The notes below the pieces were generated by a model that was given only the letters and a program-made list of their open reading frames with translations, made no database searches and was not told the origin of the DNA. 64,000 nucleotides of DNA from Parvimonas sp. oral taxon 110 str. F0139 (GTDB lineage Bacteria; Bacillota; Clostridia; Tissierellales; Peptoniphilaceae), in the NCBI RefSeq assembly GCF_000214475.1, contig NZ_AFII01000002.1:248001-312000 (forward strand). Direction: 5' to 3'. The translations under genes were made by a program, and so were the position numbers. Positions 39,100-48,129 of the stretch are shown piece after piece (position 1 is the stretch's first letter; each line of letters starts with the position of its first letter).

Positions 39100-40401
39100 C
39101 TATATTAAATTCAATAATCCTTCGAAATCAACAGTCGATTGTTCTCCTGTCTTTAAATCTTTAACAGTATAAGTATTATTTACTTTTTCGTCTTCTCCGA
39201 CTATGATTATATAAGGAATATTTAATTTGTCCGCATAAGATATTTTTTTCTTCATCTTTGCGTCCTCAAAATATATTTGTATTATTTTACCACTATTTTC
39301 AAATTTATTCAATAGTTTTATAGCATAATCATAACAATTTTCCATTGGAATAATCAAAGCATCTATACTATTAGTTTTAATTTCTTTAAATAAGTTTTTA
39401 TCAAGTAGTTGATAGAACAATCTTGTAAGTCCGATAGAAATACCAACTCCCGGTAAAATCTGACTTGTATAATTACTTGCCAAGTCGTCATATCTTCCAC
39501 CTGAACAAACACTTCCAAGCTGTCTATAATTTTCTAAAAAAGTTTCATAAACTGTTCCAGTATAGTAATCAAGCCCTCTTGTAATTGTAAGATTAATCCT
39601 TATAAAATCCTCAGGAATTCCAAAAAGTTTCATACATTCATAAACTTCTTTAAGTTCTTCAACTCCTTTTTCAAAAAGTTCGTTCTCGATTCTTAAAGTA
39701 TTTAGTTTTTCAATAATTTCTTCATTACTTCCCGAAATTTTTATAAATTCTATAATTTTTTCTAAACTATTATCATCAAGTCCTGTATTTTTAAGTTCTT
39801 CTACAACTTTATCAAAACCAATTTTTTCAATCTTGTCGATAATTCGAAGCATATCAGTTTTATTATCTATACCCAGATTTTCAAAAAGTCCATTAATAAT
39901 TTTTAAATTACTAAAATTTATTGCAAATTTTTCATTAATAATTTTTGAAAAAATTTCATAGATTATAAAAGGAAGTTCTGCATCATTTTTGATATCTAAT
40001 TTTCCGTTTCCAATAACGTCAATATCACATTGATAAAATTCCTTATATCTTCCCTTTTGATTTCTCTCTCCACGATAAACTTTACCTATATGATATCTTC
40101 TAAAAGGAAAATTCAAGTCGCTAAAATATTGAGCAACATATCTTGCCAAAGGCACAGTAAGGTCAAATCTTAAAGAAATGTCCTTGCTTTCAGAATCAAT
40201 TTTAAAAATTTGTTTTGTAGTTTCTCCGCCACCTTTAGCCAAAAGAATTTCATTCTTTTCAAAAACTGGTGTATCTATTGGTAAAAATCCACGTTTTTTA
40301 AAAGTATCTTCAATTATATTCTTAACATTGTCGAACAAAATTTGCTCATTTGGTAAAAGTTCCATAGTACCAACAACATTACTCGGTTTAATAAATCCCA
40401 T
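39100..40401 (-). CDS. hisS: Histidyl-tRNA synthetase
   Basis: Class II synthetase for tRNA-His, 433 residues. Marks: the N-terminal GTMELLP, TTKQIFKI, the motif 2 region FRRYHIGKVYRGE, the HisA box LTRGLDYYTGTVYE and SVCSGGRYD. The start at 40401 is two bases after the stop of the upstream DUF6873 gene, with GGAGG before it, so they are cotranscribed. No T-box precedes it; the T-box downstream belongs to thrS. Confidence 0.97.
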   Translation of the reverse strand: MGFIKPSNVVGTMELLPNEQILFDNVKNIIEDTFKKRGFLPIDTPVFEKNEILLAKGGGETTKQIFKIDSESKDISLRFDLTVPLARYVAQYFSDLNFPFRRYHIGKVYRGERNQKGRYKEFYQCDIDVIGNGKLDIKNDAELPFIIYEIFSKIINEKFAINFSNLKIINGLFENLGIDNKTDMLRIIDKIEKIGFDKVVEELKNTGLDDNSLEKIIEFIKISGSNEEIIEKLNTLRIENELFEKGVEELKEVYECMKLFGIPEDFIRINLTITRGLDYYTGTVYETFLENYRQLGSVCSGGRYDDLASNYTSQILPGVGISIGLTRLFYQLLDKNLFKEIKTNSIDALIIPMENCYDYAIKLLNKFENSGKIIQIYFEDAKMKKKISYADKLNIPYIIIVGEDEKVNNTYTVKDLKTGEQSTVDFEGLLNLI

Positions 40402-40403
40402 AA

Positions 40404-41096
40404 TTACCTCCAGAGTGAAATAATTCCACCTAAATCGACAAAAGTTTCGTCTTTAGGATAGAGTATTTTCACATTTTCTTCATCAGCTACGCGTTTAATT
40501 ATATCATAATCTGGATATTTTGTCACATCACCATAAAATAATAAAATATCATCGGAAACAAAACCACAAGTCCCTCCAATAAATCCGTTTTTATATCCTT
40601 TTAAAATAATTCCTTCATTTGTAACAAGTTCCACATCGATATTCTCAGCTTTTAATGTTTTATATACTCCCTCATCACTTGTTATTATATGATTTTCAAA
40701 ACAAATCATACTACAATTTGCATAACCTTGATTTATCTTTACATATTCTCTATTTAATCTTAGTTTTTCAAAAATTTCTTTTGTGGTAAATTTTTCATTA
40801 TGAAAAAAATATTTCTTATTTTTTGCAATATTTAAAACCATCTCTACATTTTTAAAATTAGAAACTTCCAGTTTTTTTAAATTAAACCCACTCAAATACT
40901 CACTATAATAATCATAAACAGAATTTTCTATATAAATATCTTCATCAATCTTTACAATACTAAGGTCTGGATGATCATTATAATTTTTATTAAATTTTTC
41001 ATTATTCAAACTTTTTATATACTTCATATTTTCTTTTTCTAAAAGTTCAAAAAAATTTGCACTAGCGCGGTTACTAACTATAATTTTTTGTAACAT
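40404..41096 (-). CDS. DUF6873-like protein upstream of hisS
   Basis: Soluble 230-residue protein resembling the clostridial DUF6873 group, thought to have a guanidino-modifying-enzyme (GME) fold. Seen: YNDHPDLSIVKI near residue 38, YVKINQGYANCSMICFEN and GGTCGFVSDDILLFYGD. The segment with His/Asp and the single CGF cysteine are conserved-looking but not proof of catalysis. It is the first gene of a hisS operon. Family assignment is from memory of the pattern and only moderately sure; function unknown. Confidence 0.55.
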   Translation of the reverse strand: MLQKIIVSNRASANFFELLEKENMKYIKSLNNEKFNKNYNDHPDLSIVKIDEDIYIENSVYDYYSEYLSGFNLKKLEVSNFKNVEMVLNIAKNKKYFFHNEKFTTKEIFEKLRLNREYVKINQGYANCSMICFENHIITSDEGVYKTLKAENIDVELVTNEGIILKGYKNGFIGGTCGFVSDDILLFYGDVTKYPDYDIIKRVADEENVKILYPKDETFVDLGGIISLWR

Positions 41097-41221
41097 ATTT
41101 ATCTCCTAAATGATTAAGTTTTATATAATTGGGTAATACTAGATTTGATAATTATAATAATAATGTATTTATATTTTATTATAACACATTTTATCATATT
41201 TTATTTATTAGGAGGATGTTT

Positions 41222-41635
41222 ATGTTAAAAGAATTTAAAGAGTTTGCCTTAAAAGGTAATGTAATGGACTTAGCAGTCGGTGTAATTATTGGTGGAGCTT
41301 TCGGAAAAATCGTTACATCATTAGTTAATGACGTTCTAATGCCTTTAATTTCAATGTTAACAGGTGGAATTAATTTTTCAGACCTAAAAATTGTATTAAA
41401 AGCAGCAGATCCATCAAAAGAAATCGCTGAAGTTGCTTTTAAATATGGTGCATTTATTCAAAATGTTATTGATTTTCTAATTATTGCTTTCTGTATATTT
41501 ATGATGGTAAAAGCTATGAATAAATTAAGCAGAAAGAAAGAAGAAGTAGTTGAGGAAGCACCTGCTGGTCCGACTCAAGAAGAAATCTTAACAGATATTA
41601 AGAATATCTTAAATGATATTAAAGAAAAAAACTAA
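41222..41635 (+). CDS. mscL: Large-conductance mechanosensitive channel
   Basis: Membrane channel that opens on osmotic downshock. 137 residues with the N-terminal helix FKEFALKGNVMDLAVGVIIG, TM1, a periplasmic loop, TM2 (NVIDFLIIAFCIFMMVKAMN) and a cytoplasmic C-terminal helix. The start is the ATG at 41222 after TAGGAGG; an upstream in-frame extension has no ribosome site. Monocistronic with a strong terminator. Confidence 0.97.
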   Translation: MLKEFKEFALKGNVMDLAVGVIIGGAFGKIVTSLVNDVLMPLISMLTGGINFSDLKIVLKAADPSKEIAEVAFKYGAFIQNVIDFLIIAFCIFMMVKAMNKLSRKKEEVVEEAPAGPTQEEILTDIKNILNDIKEKN

Positions 41636-41660
41636 TATAGAAATTTTTCTTAAACATAGA

Positions 41661-41686
41661 AGCCGAGTTGAAATTTCAACTCGGCT
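41661..41686 (+). terminator. Terminator of mscL
   Basis: Palindrome AGCCGAGTTGAAA/TTTCAACTCGGCT followed by T6, 25 bp after the stop. Confidence 0.9.
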
Positions 41687-41694
41687 TTTTTATT

Positions 41695-41757
41695 GTGAAA
41701 CAACAAGGTTCACAGGAACCCAACTGATACGAAGCATCATGGAAGGGAGGTTCTTAT
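41695..41757 (-). repeat. Terminator-adjacent repeat B, copy 2 (reverse)
   Basis: Read on the minus strand it shares CTTGTTGTTTCAC, TGGGTT and ATAAGA-CCT-CC with 36845-36905, and again adjoins a terminator. Confidence 0.5.
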
Positions 41758-42371
41758 TAATTTTGTTTTTCACAAATCCCTTCCATTAAGAAAATTCTAA
41801 AATCAATCTCCTTACTTCTTCCATTCCATAAAATCTCATAATTTTTTGGAATAAATGAAGCTCTTTTAAAATAATTTTCCATTTCTTCTCTTGAAAATCC
41901 ATCATATCCATCAAAGTTTGGAAAATCCTTATGAAAGTCAGGAGAAACTGTATCTAAATCCATTATAATTATTTTTCCATTTTCTTTCAAATGTTTTCTT
42001 AACAACTTAAGCTCTACATCTACATCTACAATATGATGAAAAGCAGTTAAACTGTAAATTATATCGTATTTTTCATTCGAATTATCCAAAAAATTTTCAT
42101 CATTTATACTGATATTTTCTATTTCCATTTCATTTATTCTCTTTAAAGACTCATCTCTCATCTTTAAAGAAGTATCCATACAATCAATATGTTTTAAATC
42201 TTTAGATAATAAAGTTGCAAGAAGTCCATCTCCCGATCCGATTTCAAGAGCCTTTTTCTCTTTCAGATTTTTTCCTAAATACTTGAACATTTTTTCGTAT
42301 ATGGTAAAAGTTCTATTTTTTCTCTCTTCAGTATTCCAAACTTTAGCAACTTCATCAAAATAATTACTCAT
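41757..42371 (-). CDS. SAM-dependent class I methyltransferase
   Basis: 204-residue soluble enzyme with a Rossmann methyltransferase fold: motif I LEIGSGDGLLATLLS near residues 41-55, an acidic residue after strand 2 (IDCMDTS), and YDIIYSLTAFHHIVDVD (motif IV region). Methyltransferase type 11/25-like. The substrate is unknown. It starts 30 bp after a second methyltransferase-like gene and is probably cotranscribed with it. Confidence 0.8.
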   Translation of the reverse strand: MSNYFDEVAKVWNTEERKNRTFTIYEKMFKYLGKNLKEKKALEIGSGDGLLATLLSKDLKHIDCMDTSLKMRDESLKRINEMEIENISINDENFLDNSNEKYDIIYSLTAFHHIVDVDVELKLLRKHLKENGKIIIMDLDTVSPDFHKDFPNFDGYDGFSREEMENYFKRASFIPKNYEILWNGRSKEIDFRIFLMEGICEKQN

Positions 42372-42401
42372 ACTACCCCCTAAATTTAAATAATAAGTTA
42401 A

Positions 42402-42890
42402 TCAAGATTTTCTAGAAAACCAAGGGATACATCTATTTGTCCTCTTACAATATGCCAGATATTCCTCTCCAAAAATATCTTTAAGCCATCTTTCCTCTGT
42501 CTTTTTCACTAAAAAAGTTAAAAGACTCCAATAAATTGGAATTGTAATTAAAAAGTATAAATTATTGAAAACAAAACAAATTCCCCAACAAAGAAACATA
42601 AAAGCTGAATAAATCGGATTTCTTACAACCGAAAAAACTCCCGTAGTTACCAATTTTAGTTCCTTTATATTCTTAGAAATTCTTGAATTAATAACTGCAG
42701 AAACCCACAGTCCAATACCTATAACTATACATAAAATACCTATAATTATAAAAGGTATTTTTAAAAAAGAAATTTCTCCATTTTTAAAATAACCCTTATT
42801 TTGTAAAAATATTAAAATACTTGTTACAATCAGTATAATACCCACATATAATGGACCAATCCCTAAAACTGATAACTTTTCTCTTTTCAT
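42402..42890 (-). CDS. Isoprenylcysteine carboxyl methyltransferase-like membrane protein
   Basis: 162 residues, four to five hydrophobic segments, and the cofactor-site pattern of the ICMT/PEMT family: VRNPIYSAFMFLCWG, then EERWLKDIFGEEYLAYCKRT and IPWF near the C-terminus. Bacterial members methylate unknown small or lipid substrates. The first gene of a pair with the soluble methyltransferase 30 bp downstream. Confidence 0.75.
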   Translation of the reverse strand: MKREKLSVLGIGPLYVGIILIVTSILIFLQNKGYFKNGEISFLKIPFIIIGILCIVIGIGLWVSAVINSRISKNIKELKLVTTGVFSVVRNPIYSAFMFLCWGICFVFNNLYFLITIPIYWSLLTFLVKKTEERWLKDIFGEEYLAYCKRTNRCIPWFSRKS

Positions 42891-43006
42891 AATTTACTCC
42901 TATTATTTGTAAACAAAATGATTGATTAATATAAATATATCATAATTGCAAAACAATATCAACTTAAAAACCTTATTAGGAAATACCATTAAGAACAGGA
43001 GCTTTA

Positions 43007-43043
43007 GGAGATCTCTCGACTACGCTCGAGATGACGTGTTAGG
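43007..43043 (-). repeat. Dispersed palindromic repeat, copy R4 (reverse)
   Basis: Reverse copy: GGAGATCTCTCGACTACG then CTCGAGATGACGTGTTAGG. It contains the inner palindrome CTCGACTACGCTCGAG, the clearest example of the family core. Confidence 0.75.
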
Positions 43044-43159
43044 AGAGAAATCTTTGTTTAGTATCTTCACGTGAACAGTTAATAAACATTATAAGATGAT
43101 AAGAAATTATTTAAAATAAAATCCTTAACGTCATAGTCTTTTGCATATAAACTATCCAG

Positions 43160-43225
43160 ACACGTCATCTTGAGCGAAGTGTAACGTAGTCGAAAGATCT
43201 CACACTTTTGTTGAAAACAAAAGTG
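43160..43225 (+). repeat. Dispersed palindromic repeat, copy R5 with hairpin
   Basis: Forward copy: ACACGTCATCTTGAGCGAAG, then GTAGTCGAAAGATCTC, then a 10-bp hairpin CACTTTTGTT (43203-43212) with AACAAAAGTG (43216-43225), related to the hairpin of R3. Confidence 0.75.
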
Positions 43226-43277
43226 AATGTATCGTAGATACATAAATAAATATAACAACTTTCAATTTGCATAAAAA

Positions 43278-43307
43278 AAGAATGTCTATATTTCTATAAA
43301 CATTCTT
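43278..43307 (-). terminator. Terminator of rny
   Basis: An 8-bp stem AAGAATGT (43278-43285) with ACATTCTT (43300-43307), T-rich exit on the minus strand. Confidence 0.75.
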
Positions 43308-43324
43308 GTTTTCAAATTTAAAAA

Positions 43325-44860
43325 CTATTTAGCGTAGTCGACAACTCTTGTTTCCCTAATTAAATTTACTTTAATTGTTCCAGGATACTCAAGTTCTTCT
43401 TGTATTTTCTTAATAATTTCTTTTGAAGTTAATAACATCTTATCTTCGTCAATAACTTCTGGTTTAACCAATACTCTTATTTCACGTCCTGCTTGAATTG
43501 CAAAAGATTTTTCAATTCCATCAAATGAATTTGCAATCTCTTCAAGATTTTCCAAACGCTTAATATAATTTTCAACAGACTCACGTCTTGCACCTGGTTT
43601 TGCAGCTGAAATAGCATCCGCAGCTTGTACCAAAAGTGCCTCAACAGTTGATGGTTCAACATCATTATGATGTGCTTCAATACAATGGAGAACTTCACGT
43701 TTTTCCTTATATTTTTTAGCCATTTGAACACCTAATTCAACGTGATTTCCTTCCATTTCGTGATCTATCGCCTTACCTATATCATGTAATAGACCACCTC
43801 TTTTAGCAATTTTAACATCAGCTCCGATATCAGCAGCTAACATTCCTGCTAAATGTGCAACTTCTATTGAATGTTTCAAAACATTTTGTCCATAAGAAGT
43901 TCTGTACTTTAATCTTCCTAAAAGTTTTATCAATTCAGGATGTAGTCCATGAATATTAGTTTGATCGCAAGCGTCCTCTCCTGCAATTCTAATACTATTT
44001 TCAACTTCCTGTCTTGATTTTTCAATCATTTCTTCAATTCTTGTTGGGTGAATTCTTCCGTCATTAATCAATTTTTCAAGAGCAAGTCTTGCAATTTCTC
44101 TTCTAACTGGGTCGAATGAAGATAAAACAACCGCTTCAGGTGTATCGTCAATAATCAAATCTACTCCTGTCAAGCTTTCAAATGTTCTAATATTTCTACC
44201 TTCTCTACCTATAATTCTACCCTTCATTTCGTCATTAGGTAAAGTTACAACGCTAACTGTAGATTCTGCAACTTGATCAGCTGCATATCTTTGAATAGCT
44301 GTTCCAATAATATATCTTGCATTTTTTTCTGCATTATCCCTAGCATTTTGTTCAATTTCTCTAATGATATTTGCAGCATCTTTTATACTTTCTTGTCTAA
44401 CTTCTTCAAGTATAATTTCTTTAGCTTCTTCAGATGATATATTGGCAACTCTTTCAAGTTCTTCTTTTTGCTTTTCAACTAATTTTTCAATTTCAGTTTC
44501 TTTAACTTCTAAAGCCTTTAATTCTTTATTTAAACGTTCATTTTTCTTATCTAAATTTTCGTTTTTCTTGTCTAAATTTTCTTCTTTAGTAATCAAACGA
44601 CGTTCTAATTTTTGAATTTCGTTTCTTCTCTCTCTGTTTTCCTTATCGCTTTCTTGTCTTATTCTATGAGCTTCTTCTTTTGCTTCAACTAATTTTTCTT
44701 TTTTCTTAGTTTCAGCTTCTTTTATAGCATCTTCAACAATTTTCTTTGCGTGATTTTCGGCACCGTTTATAAGTTTTTCTGAAGTAAACCTTCTAAAAAC
44801 ATAGCCAATAATAGTACCAACAATCAAAAAAACAGGAAGTAATATAAATTCCTTTGGCAT
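43325..44860 (-). CDS. rny: Ribonuclease Y
   Basis: Membrane-anchored endoribonuclease that starts mRNA decay in many Firmicutes. 511 residues: N-terminal TM (about 4-25), a long Glu/Lys coiled coil (about 30-180), a KH domain with [15 protein letters not shown] near 215, and an HD domain with LLHDIGKA near 357 and the catalytic HxxD pairs. I place the start at the ATG at 44860 (MPKEF...); an in-frame ATG seven codons upstream overlaps the AGGAGG itself. Confidence 0.96.
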   Translation of the reverse strand: MPKEFILLPVFLIVGTIIGYVFRRFTSEKLINGAENHAKKIVEDAIKEAETKKKEKLVEAKEEAHRIRQESDKENRERRNEIQKLERRLITKEENLDKKNENLDKKNERLNKELKALEVKETEIEKLVEKQKEELERVANISSEEAKEIILEEVRQESIKDAANIIREIEQNARDNAEKNARYIIGTAIQRYAADQVAESTVSVVTLPNDEMKGRIIGREGRNIRTFESLTGVDLIIDDTPEAVVLSSFDPVRREIARLALEKLINDGRIHPTRIEEMIEKSRQEVENSIRIAGEDACDQTNIHGLHPELIKLLGRLKYRTSYGQNVLKHSIEVAHLAGMLAADIGADVKIAKRGGLLHDIGKAIDHEMEGNHVELGVQMAKKYKEKREVLHCIEAHHNDVEPSTVEALLVQAADAISAAKPGARRESVENYIKRLENLEEIANSFDGIEKSFAIQAGREIRVLVKPEVIDEDKMLLTSKEIIKKIQEELEYPGTIKVNLIRETRVVDYAK

Positions 44861-45041
44861 TAGTCTTACACACCTCCTCATATTAAATTTTCAAGTTACA
44901 ATTATCAAATTATTATTCCTTAAAATTAAATGTGATTACTCACAATTACTATTTTACAACTTTTTCAGTATTTTGTCAATTTAAAAAAACATATAAAAAT
45001 GTATTAATTTTGATAATATATTTTAATTAAATTCAAAAAAA

Positions 45042-45057
45042 GACGGTATAAACCGTC
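45042..45057 (-). terminator. Terminator of the tyrS-udk-ybaK-mobA operon
   Basis: A 6-bp GACGGT/ACCGTC stem with a 4-base loop, then T7 on the minus strand, directly after the mobA stop. Confidence 0.85.
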
Positions 45058-45058
45058 A

Positions 45059-45658
45059 TTAATCTTTATTTATTGTCAATAATTTCTTTTTAAACTCTTC
45101 CAATTCTTTTATAGTATTTAAGTTTTCAAATATATTTTTATCATCAAAATTTTTCCATTCTTCATATTCTAAAAATTTAAAATTACTATCTTCAATAAAT
45201 TTTACAAATTTTAGATTATCTTTAATTAATTCTTCTCTTAAATTTTCTTTCAAAGAATTTTTATAGATTCCATTCATAGGTAATATTTTTCCACCTTTTG
45301 AAAGACAAACTAAGCCATCAAAATCTTTATCTAATTTTGAAATCAAAAATCTAATAAACTTTTCATCCATATTTGGCATATCACATGCAGTCAAAAATGA
45401 AAATTCATTATTTGAATAACAAAGCCCACTATGAAGTCCAGCCATTGGACCTTTTTTGTAAAAGATGTCCCTCACAACTCTTACTTTTACATCTTTATAA
45501 TGGTCTTTATTATTAGAAACGACAACTATATCGTCAAAAAGATTTTTTAACGCTTCTATTGAATTGTGTATCAGATACTTTTCTTCAATTTCAATATACT
45601 CTTTAGGAAAAGTCATTCTTATAGAATTACCCCCTGCAAGTATTATACAATTTATCAT
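45059..45658 (-). CDS. mobA: Molybdenum cofactor guanylyltransferase-like protein
   Basis: Nucleotidyltransferase of the MobA type, which joins GMP to molybdopterin. 199 residues: IILAGGNSIRM at the N-terminus, GPMAGLHSGL near residue 71, TACDMPNMDEKFI near 91 and a C-terminal FENLNTIKELEEF typical of MobA. The usual Lys of the LAGGxSxRMGxxK motif is represented by the PKEY segment (TFPK). No other molybdenum cofactor gene is nearby, so a related nucleotidyltransferase role is possible. Its ATG overlaps the ybaK stop by one base. Confidence 0.75.
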   Translation of the reverse strand: MINCIILAGGNSIRMTFPKEYIEIEEKYLIHNSIEALKNLFDDIVVVSNNKDHYKDVKVRVVRDIFYKKGPMAGLHSGLCYSNNEFSFLTACDMPNMDEKFIRFLISKLDKDFDGLVCLSKGGKILPMNGIYKNSLKENLREELIKDNLKFVKFIEDSNFKFLEYEEWKNFDDKNIFENLNTIKELEEFKKKLLTINKD

Positions 45659-46118
45659 TACTCTACCACCAAATCAGCAAAATCTGCATCACAAAAGTCT
45701 GCAAATTCAATAGGATTTACTATAATTGAATTTCTAACTTTTCCAGCACTTACAAGAAATTTCTCCATATTTTTTGCAGTTTCATCAAAAACAGTTTTAA
45801 ATTTAGTCTTCATTCCAACAGGACTACATCCGCCATGAACATAACCTGTTAAAGGTTCTAAATCTTTTTGTAAAATCATTCTAATACTCTTTAGTTTTAA
45901 AAATTTACTTGCTTTTTTCAAATCCAAATGTGCGTCAATAGGAATAACACAGACATAATGATTTTTATCACTTCCTTCTAAAACAAGTGTCTTAAAACAT
46001 ATATTTCTATCTATTCCAATTTCTTCAAATTCTTTGTCTTCATCTCTAACTACAAATTCATATTTTATTTTTTACTATCTAAAATTCTACATACATTTGT
46101 CTTACTATTTTTTTTCAT
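45658..46118 (-). pseudogene. ybaK: Cys-tRNA(Pro) deacylase YbaK/EbsC, frameshifted
   Basis: Editing-like hydrolase that removes Cys wrongly attached to tRNA-Pro. The ATG at 46118 lies inside the end of udk. The first frame gives MKKNSKTNVCRILDSKK then stop; one extra A in the A6 run (plus strand 46068-46073) leads into IKYEFVVRDEDKEFEEIGI, then FKTLVLEGSDKNHYVCVIP, PLTGYVHGGCSPVGMK and FVSAGKV-like LVSAGKVRNSIIV, ending FADLVVE. Reconstructed length is 153 residues, standard for YbaK. Coupled to mobA. Confidence 0.85.
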
Positions 46119-46740
46119 TTTTATCCAAAAAAGTCTTTAAATGTTGAACCAACATCTTTATGGCAGGAGTGTTTTCTCCACCACGAGGAATGATTATATC
46201 AGCATGCTTTTTGCTTGGTTCAATAAACTCCTCATGCATTGGCTTAACCGTATTTTGATATTGGGTCAAAATACTTTCAAGACTTCTACCTCTCTCTTTT
46301 GTATCTCTTAAAATTCTTCTAATAAGTCTTTCATCAGCATCAGTATCGACATAAACCTTTAAATCCATTAATTCTCTAAGTCTTACATCTTCTAAAATTA
46401 AAATTCCCTCAACGATTATTACAGGTTTTGGATATACTCTCATAGTTTCTTTGCTTCTAGTATGAATTGTAAAATCATAAATTGGCAAATCTACTGCCTT
46501 ACCTGATTTTAAAACCTTAATATCTTCAATAAGTTTAGAAGTTTCAAAAGACTTAGGATGATCATAATTTAACTTTGCTCTTTCTTCTAAAGTCTTATCG
46601 TCATTTGGCCAATAATAAAAATCATGGCTAATCATAACAATTTCATCTTTAAATTGTTTTTTTAACTTTTCGATAATTGTAGTCTTGCCAGAAGCAGAGC
46701 CTCCAGCAATTCCTACTACATAAACATCTTCTTTTTTCAT
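46105..46740 (-). CDS. udk: Uridine kinase
   Basis: Pyrimidine salvage enzyme phosphorylating uridine and cytidine. 211 residues, P-loop GGSASGKTT near residues 14-22, SHDFYYWPND near 41, YDHPKSFET near 60 and RIIRD-type LIRRILRDTKERGRS near 148. The start is the ATG at 46740 after GGGGA; a TTG one codon earlier is in frame but less likely. It lies 20 bp downstream of tyrS in the T-box-controlled operon. Confidence 0.95.
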   Translation of the reverse strand: MKKEDVYVVGIAGGSASGKTTIIEKLKKQFKDEIVMISHDFYYWPNDDKTLEERAKLNYDHPKSFETSKLIEDIKVLKSGKAVDLPIYDFTIHTRSKETMRVYPKPVIIVEGILILEDVRLRELMDLKVYVDTDADERLIRRILRDTKERGRSLESILTQYQNTVKPMHEEFIEPSKKHADIIIPRGGENTPAIKMLVQHLKTFLDKNEKK

Positions 46741-46760
46741 CAAAATCCCCTATAAAGCAA

Positions 46761-47975
46761 TTACTCTGTGATATACTTTTTTACCTTTTTAATAACAATT
46801 TCTTCTAAATTAAGAGAAACTTTTGTATTTGTATCTGTAATTTTTTCTCCATTTAAAGAAATTCCACCTTGTTCTATAAGTCTTCTAGCTTCTCCATTAG
46901 ACTTTGAAAGTCCACAAGTTCTAATCAAGTCTAAAATTCCTATTTCTTCATTTTCAAAATCCGATTTTTTAATTTCTGTTGAAGGCATATTTTCATCTAA
47001 AAGTTCTCCACTGAATAATGCTCTTGAAGTTTCCAATGCTTTTTTAGCCTTTTCTTCACCATGAATAATCTTAGTTACTTCAAAAGCTAAAATTTCTTTT
47101 GCTTCATTTATTCTTTCATCTTTGTATTTTCCTAATTCTCTACATTTTTCAGTTGGTAGGAAAGTTAACATAAGTAAAAACTTTTCAACATCTCTATCAT
47201 CAACATTTCTCATATATTGGAAAAGTTCATAAGGAGAAGTTTTTTCTTCATCCAACCAAACAGCACCTTTTTGAGATTTACCCATTTTAACACCATCAGC
47301 AGTTGTTAAAAGTTTAAAAGTCATTGCATAAACCTTATCTTGTTCAAGTTTTCTAACAAGGTCATATCCACCAAGTATATTACTCCATTGGTCGCTACCA
47401 CCTAATTGCAATTTACAACCATGTTTTCTGTATAGGTATAAGAAATCATAACTTTGCATTAACATATATGAAAATTCAAAGAATGTAAGACCTTTTTCCA
47501 TTCTGTTTTTATAAGCATCACAAGTTAGCATTTTATTTACACTAAAATGAACTCCTACTTCTTTCATAAATTTTATAAAATTCAAATCCAAAAGCCAATC
47601 TTTATTATTTTCTATAATAGCATTTCCATCTGAAAAATCAATAAATCTTGAAAGTTGTTCAAAAAATCTTTTTGCATTATGATTAATTTGTTCTTCAGTC
47701 ATTACCATTCTCATATCGCTTCTTCCAGAAGGGTCGCCTATCATTGTAGTCCCACCACCTAAAAGCGCAATTGGAATATGACCATAGTTTTGCATTCTCT
47801 TCATAACCATAATTTGAATAAAATGACCAATTGTCAAACTATCCGCCGTTGCATCAAAACCTATATAAAACTTTACTCTTTCCTTAGACAATAACTCCTT
47901 TAATTCATCTTCATAAGTAGCTTGTTCAAAATATCCTCTATCTACAAGCTCTTCAAAAATATTCTTGTATTCCAT
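46761..47975 (-). CDS. tyrS: Tyrosyl-tRNA synthetase
   Basis: Class I synthetase charging tRNA-Tyr, 404 residues. The HIGH-like motif is HFIQ in DSLTIGHFIQIMV (near 48), KMSKS-like GVKMGKSQKG is near residue 228, and a C-terminal S4 domain (LSKSNGEARRLIEQGGISLNG) is present. Start ATG at 47975, five bases after AGGAGG. It is preceded by a T-box leader with a very short Stem I and its own promoter. Confidence 0.97.
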   Translation of the reverse strand: MEYKNIFEELVDRGYFEQATYEDELKELLSKERVKFYIGFDATADSLTIGHFIQIMVMKRMQNYGHIPIALLGGGTTMIGDPSGRSDMRMVMTEEQINHNAKRFFEQLSRFIDFSDGNAIIENNKDWLLDLNFIKFMKEVGVHFSVNKMLTCDAYKNRMEKGLTFFEFSYMLMQSYDFLYLYRKHGCKLQLGGSDQWSNILGGYDLVRKLEQDKVYAMTFKLLTTADGVKMGKSQKGAVWLDEEKTSPYELFQYMRNVDDRDVEKFLLMLTFLPTEKCRELGKYKDERINEAKEILAFEVTKIIHGEEKAKKALETSRALFSGELLDENMPSTEIKKSDFENEEIGILDLIRTCGLSKSNGEARRLIEQGGISLNGEKITDTNTKVSLNLEEIVIKKVKKYITE

Positions 47976-47995
47976 AAAATCCTCCTATAAAAAAA

Positions 47996-48110
47996 GACCT
48001 AAAACTGTGAAAGGACGACTTATCGTGGTACCACCTTTCTTCGCATAGGCCTCATATTGTTTAAGCACAATTACTTTTGAGCTCCTGTGTTGTAAGCACA
48101 ATCAACGCTC
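47996..48110 (-). promoter_or_regulatory. T-box riboswitch of tyrS with ultrashort Stem I
   Basis: Minus strand T-box AAAGGTGGTACCACG at 48024-48038. The terminator forms from 48034-48051 with 47996-48014 (GGCCTA and GAAAGG against CCTTTC and TAGGTC), followed by T7; the antiterminator uses AAAGG with CCTTT. A Stem III-like hairpin is at 48056-48071. Stem I is only about 32 nt (48079-48110): GAGC/GCTC, an internal loop, TGTG/CACA and a 7-base loop CTTACAA that presents TAC (Tyr; 48092-48094). Confidence 0.88.
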
Positions 48111-48129
48111 AGTATTAAATATTGAAATA

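Larger units (their letters stand above)
42891..43324. other. Intergenic region with two inverted repeat copies
   Basis: 434 bp without a gene. Holds R4 (43007-43043) and R5 (43160-43225) in opposite orientation, the 10-bp hairpin beside R5 and the rny terminator (43278-43307). No known small RNA recognised. Confidence 0.6.

Noticed and set aside
45059..45658. IspD (MEP cytidylyltransferase) instead of MobA
   Set aside because: The GPMAGLHSGL block, TACDMPNMD and the C-terminal NLNTIKEL are MobA-like; the protein is also shorter than IspD.
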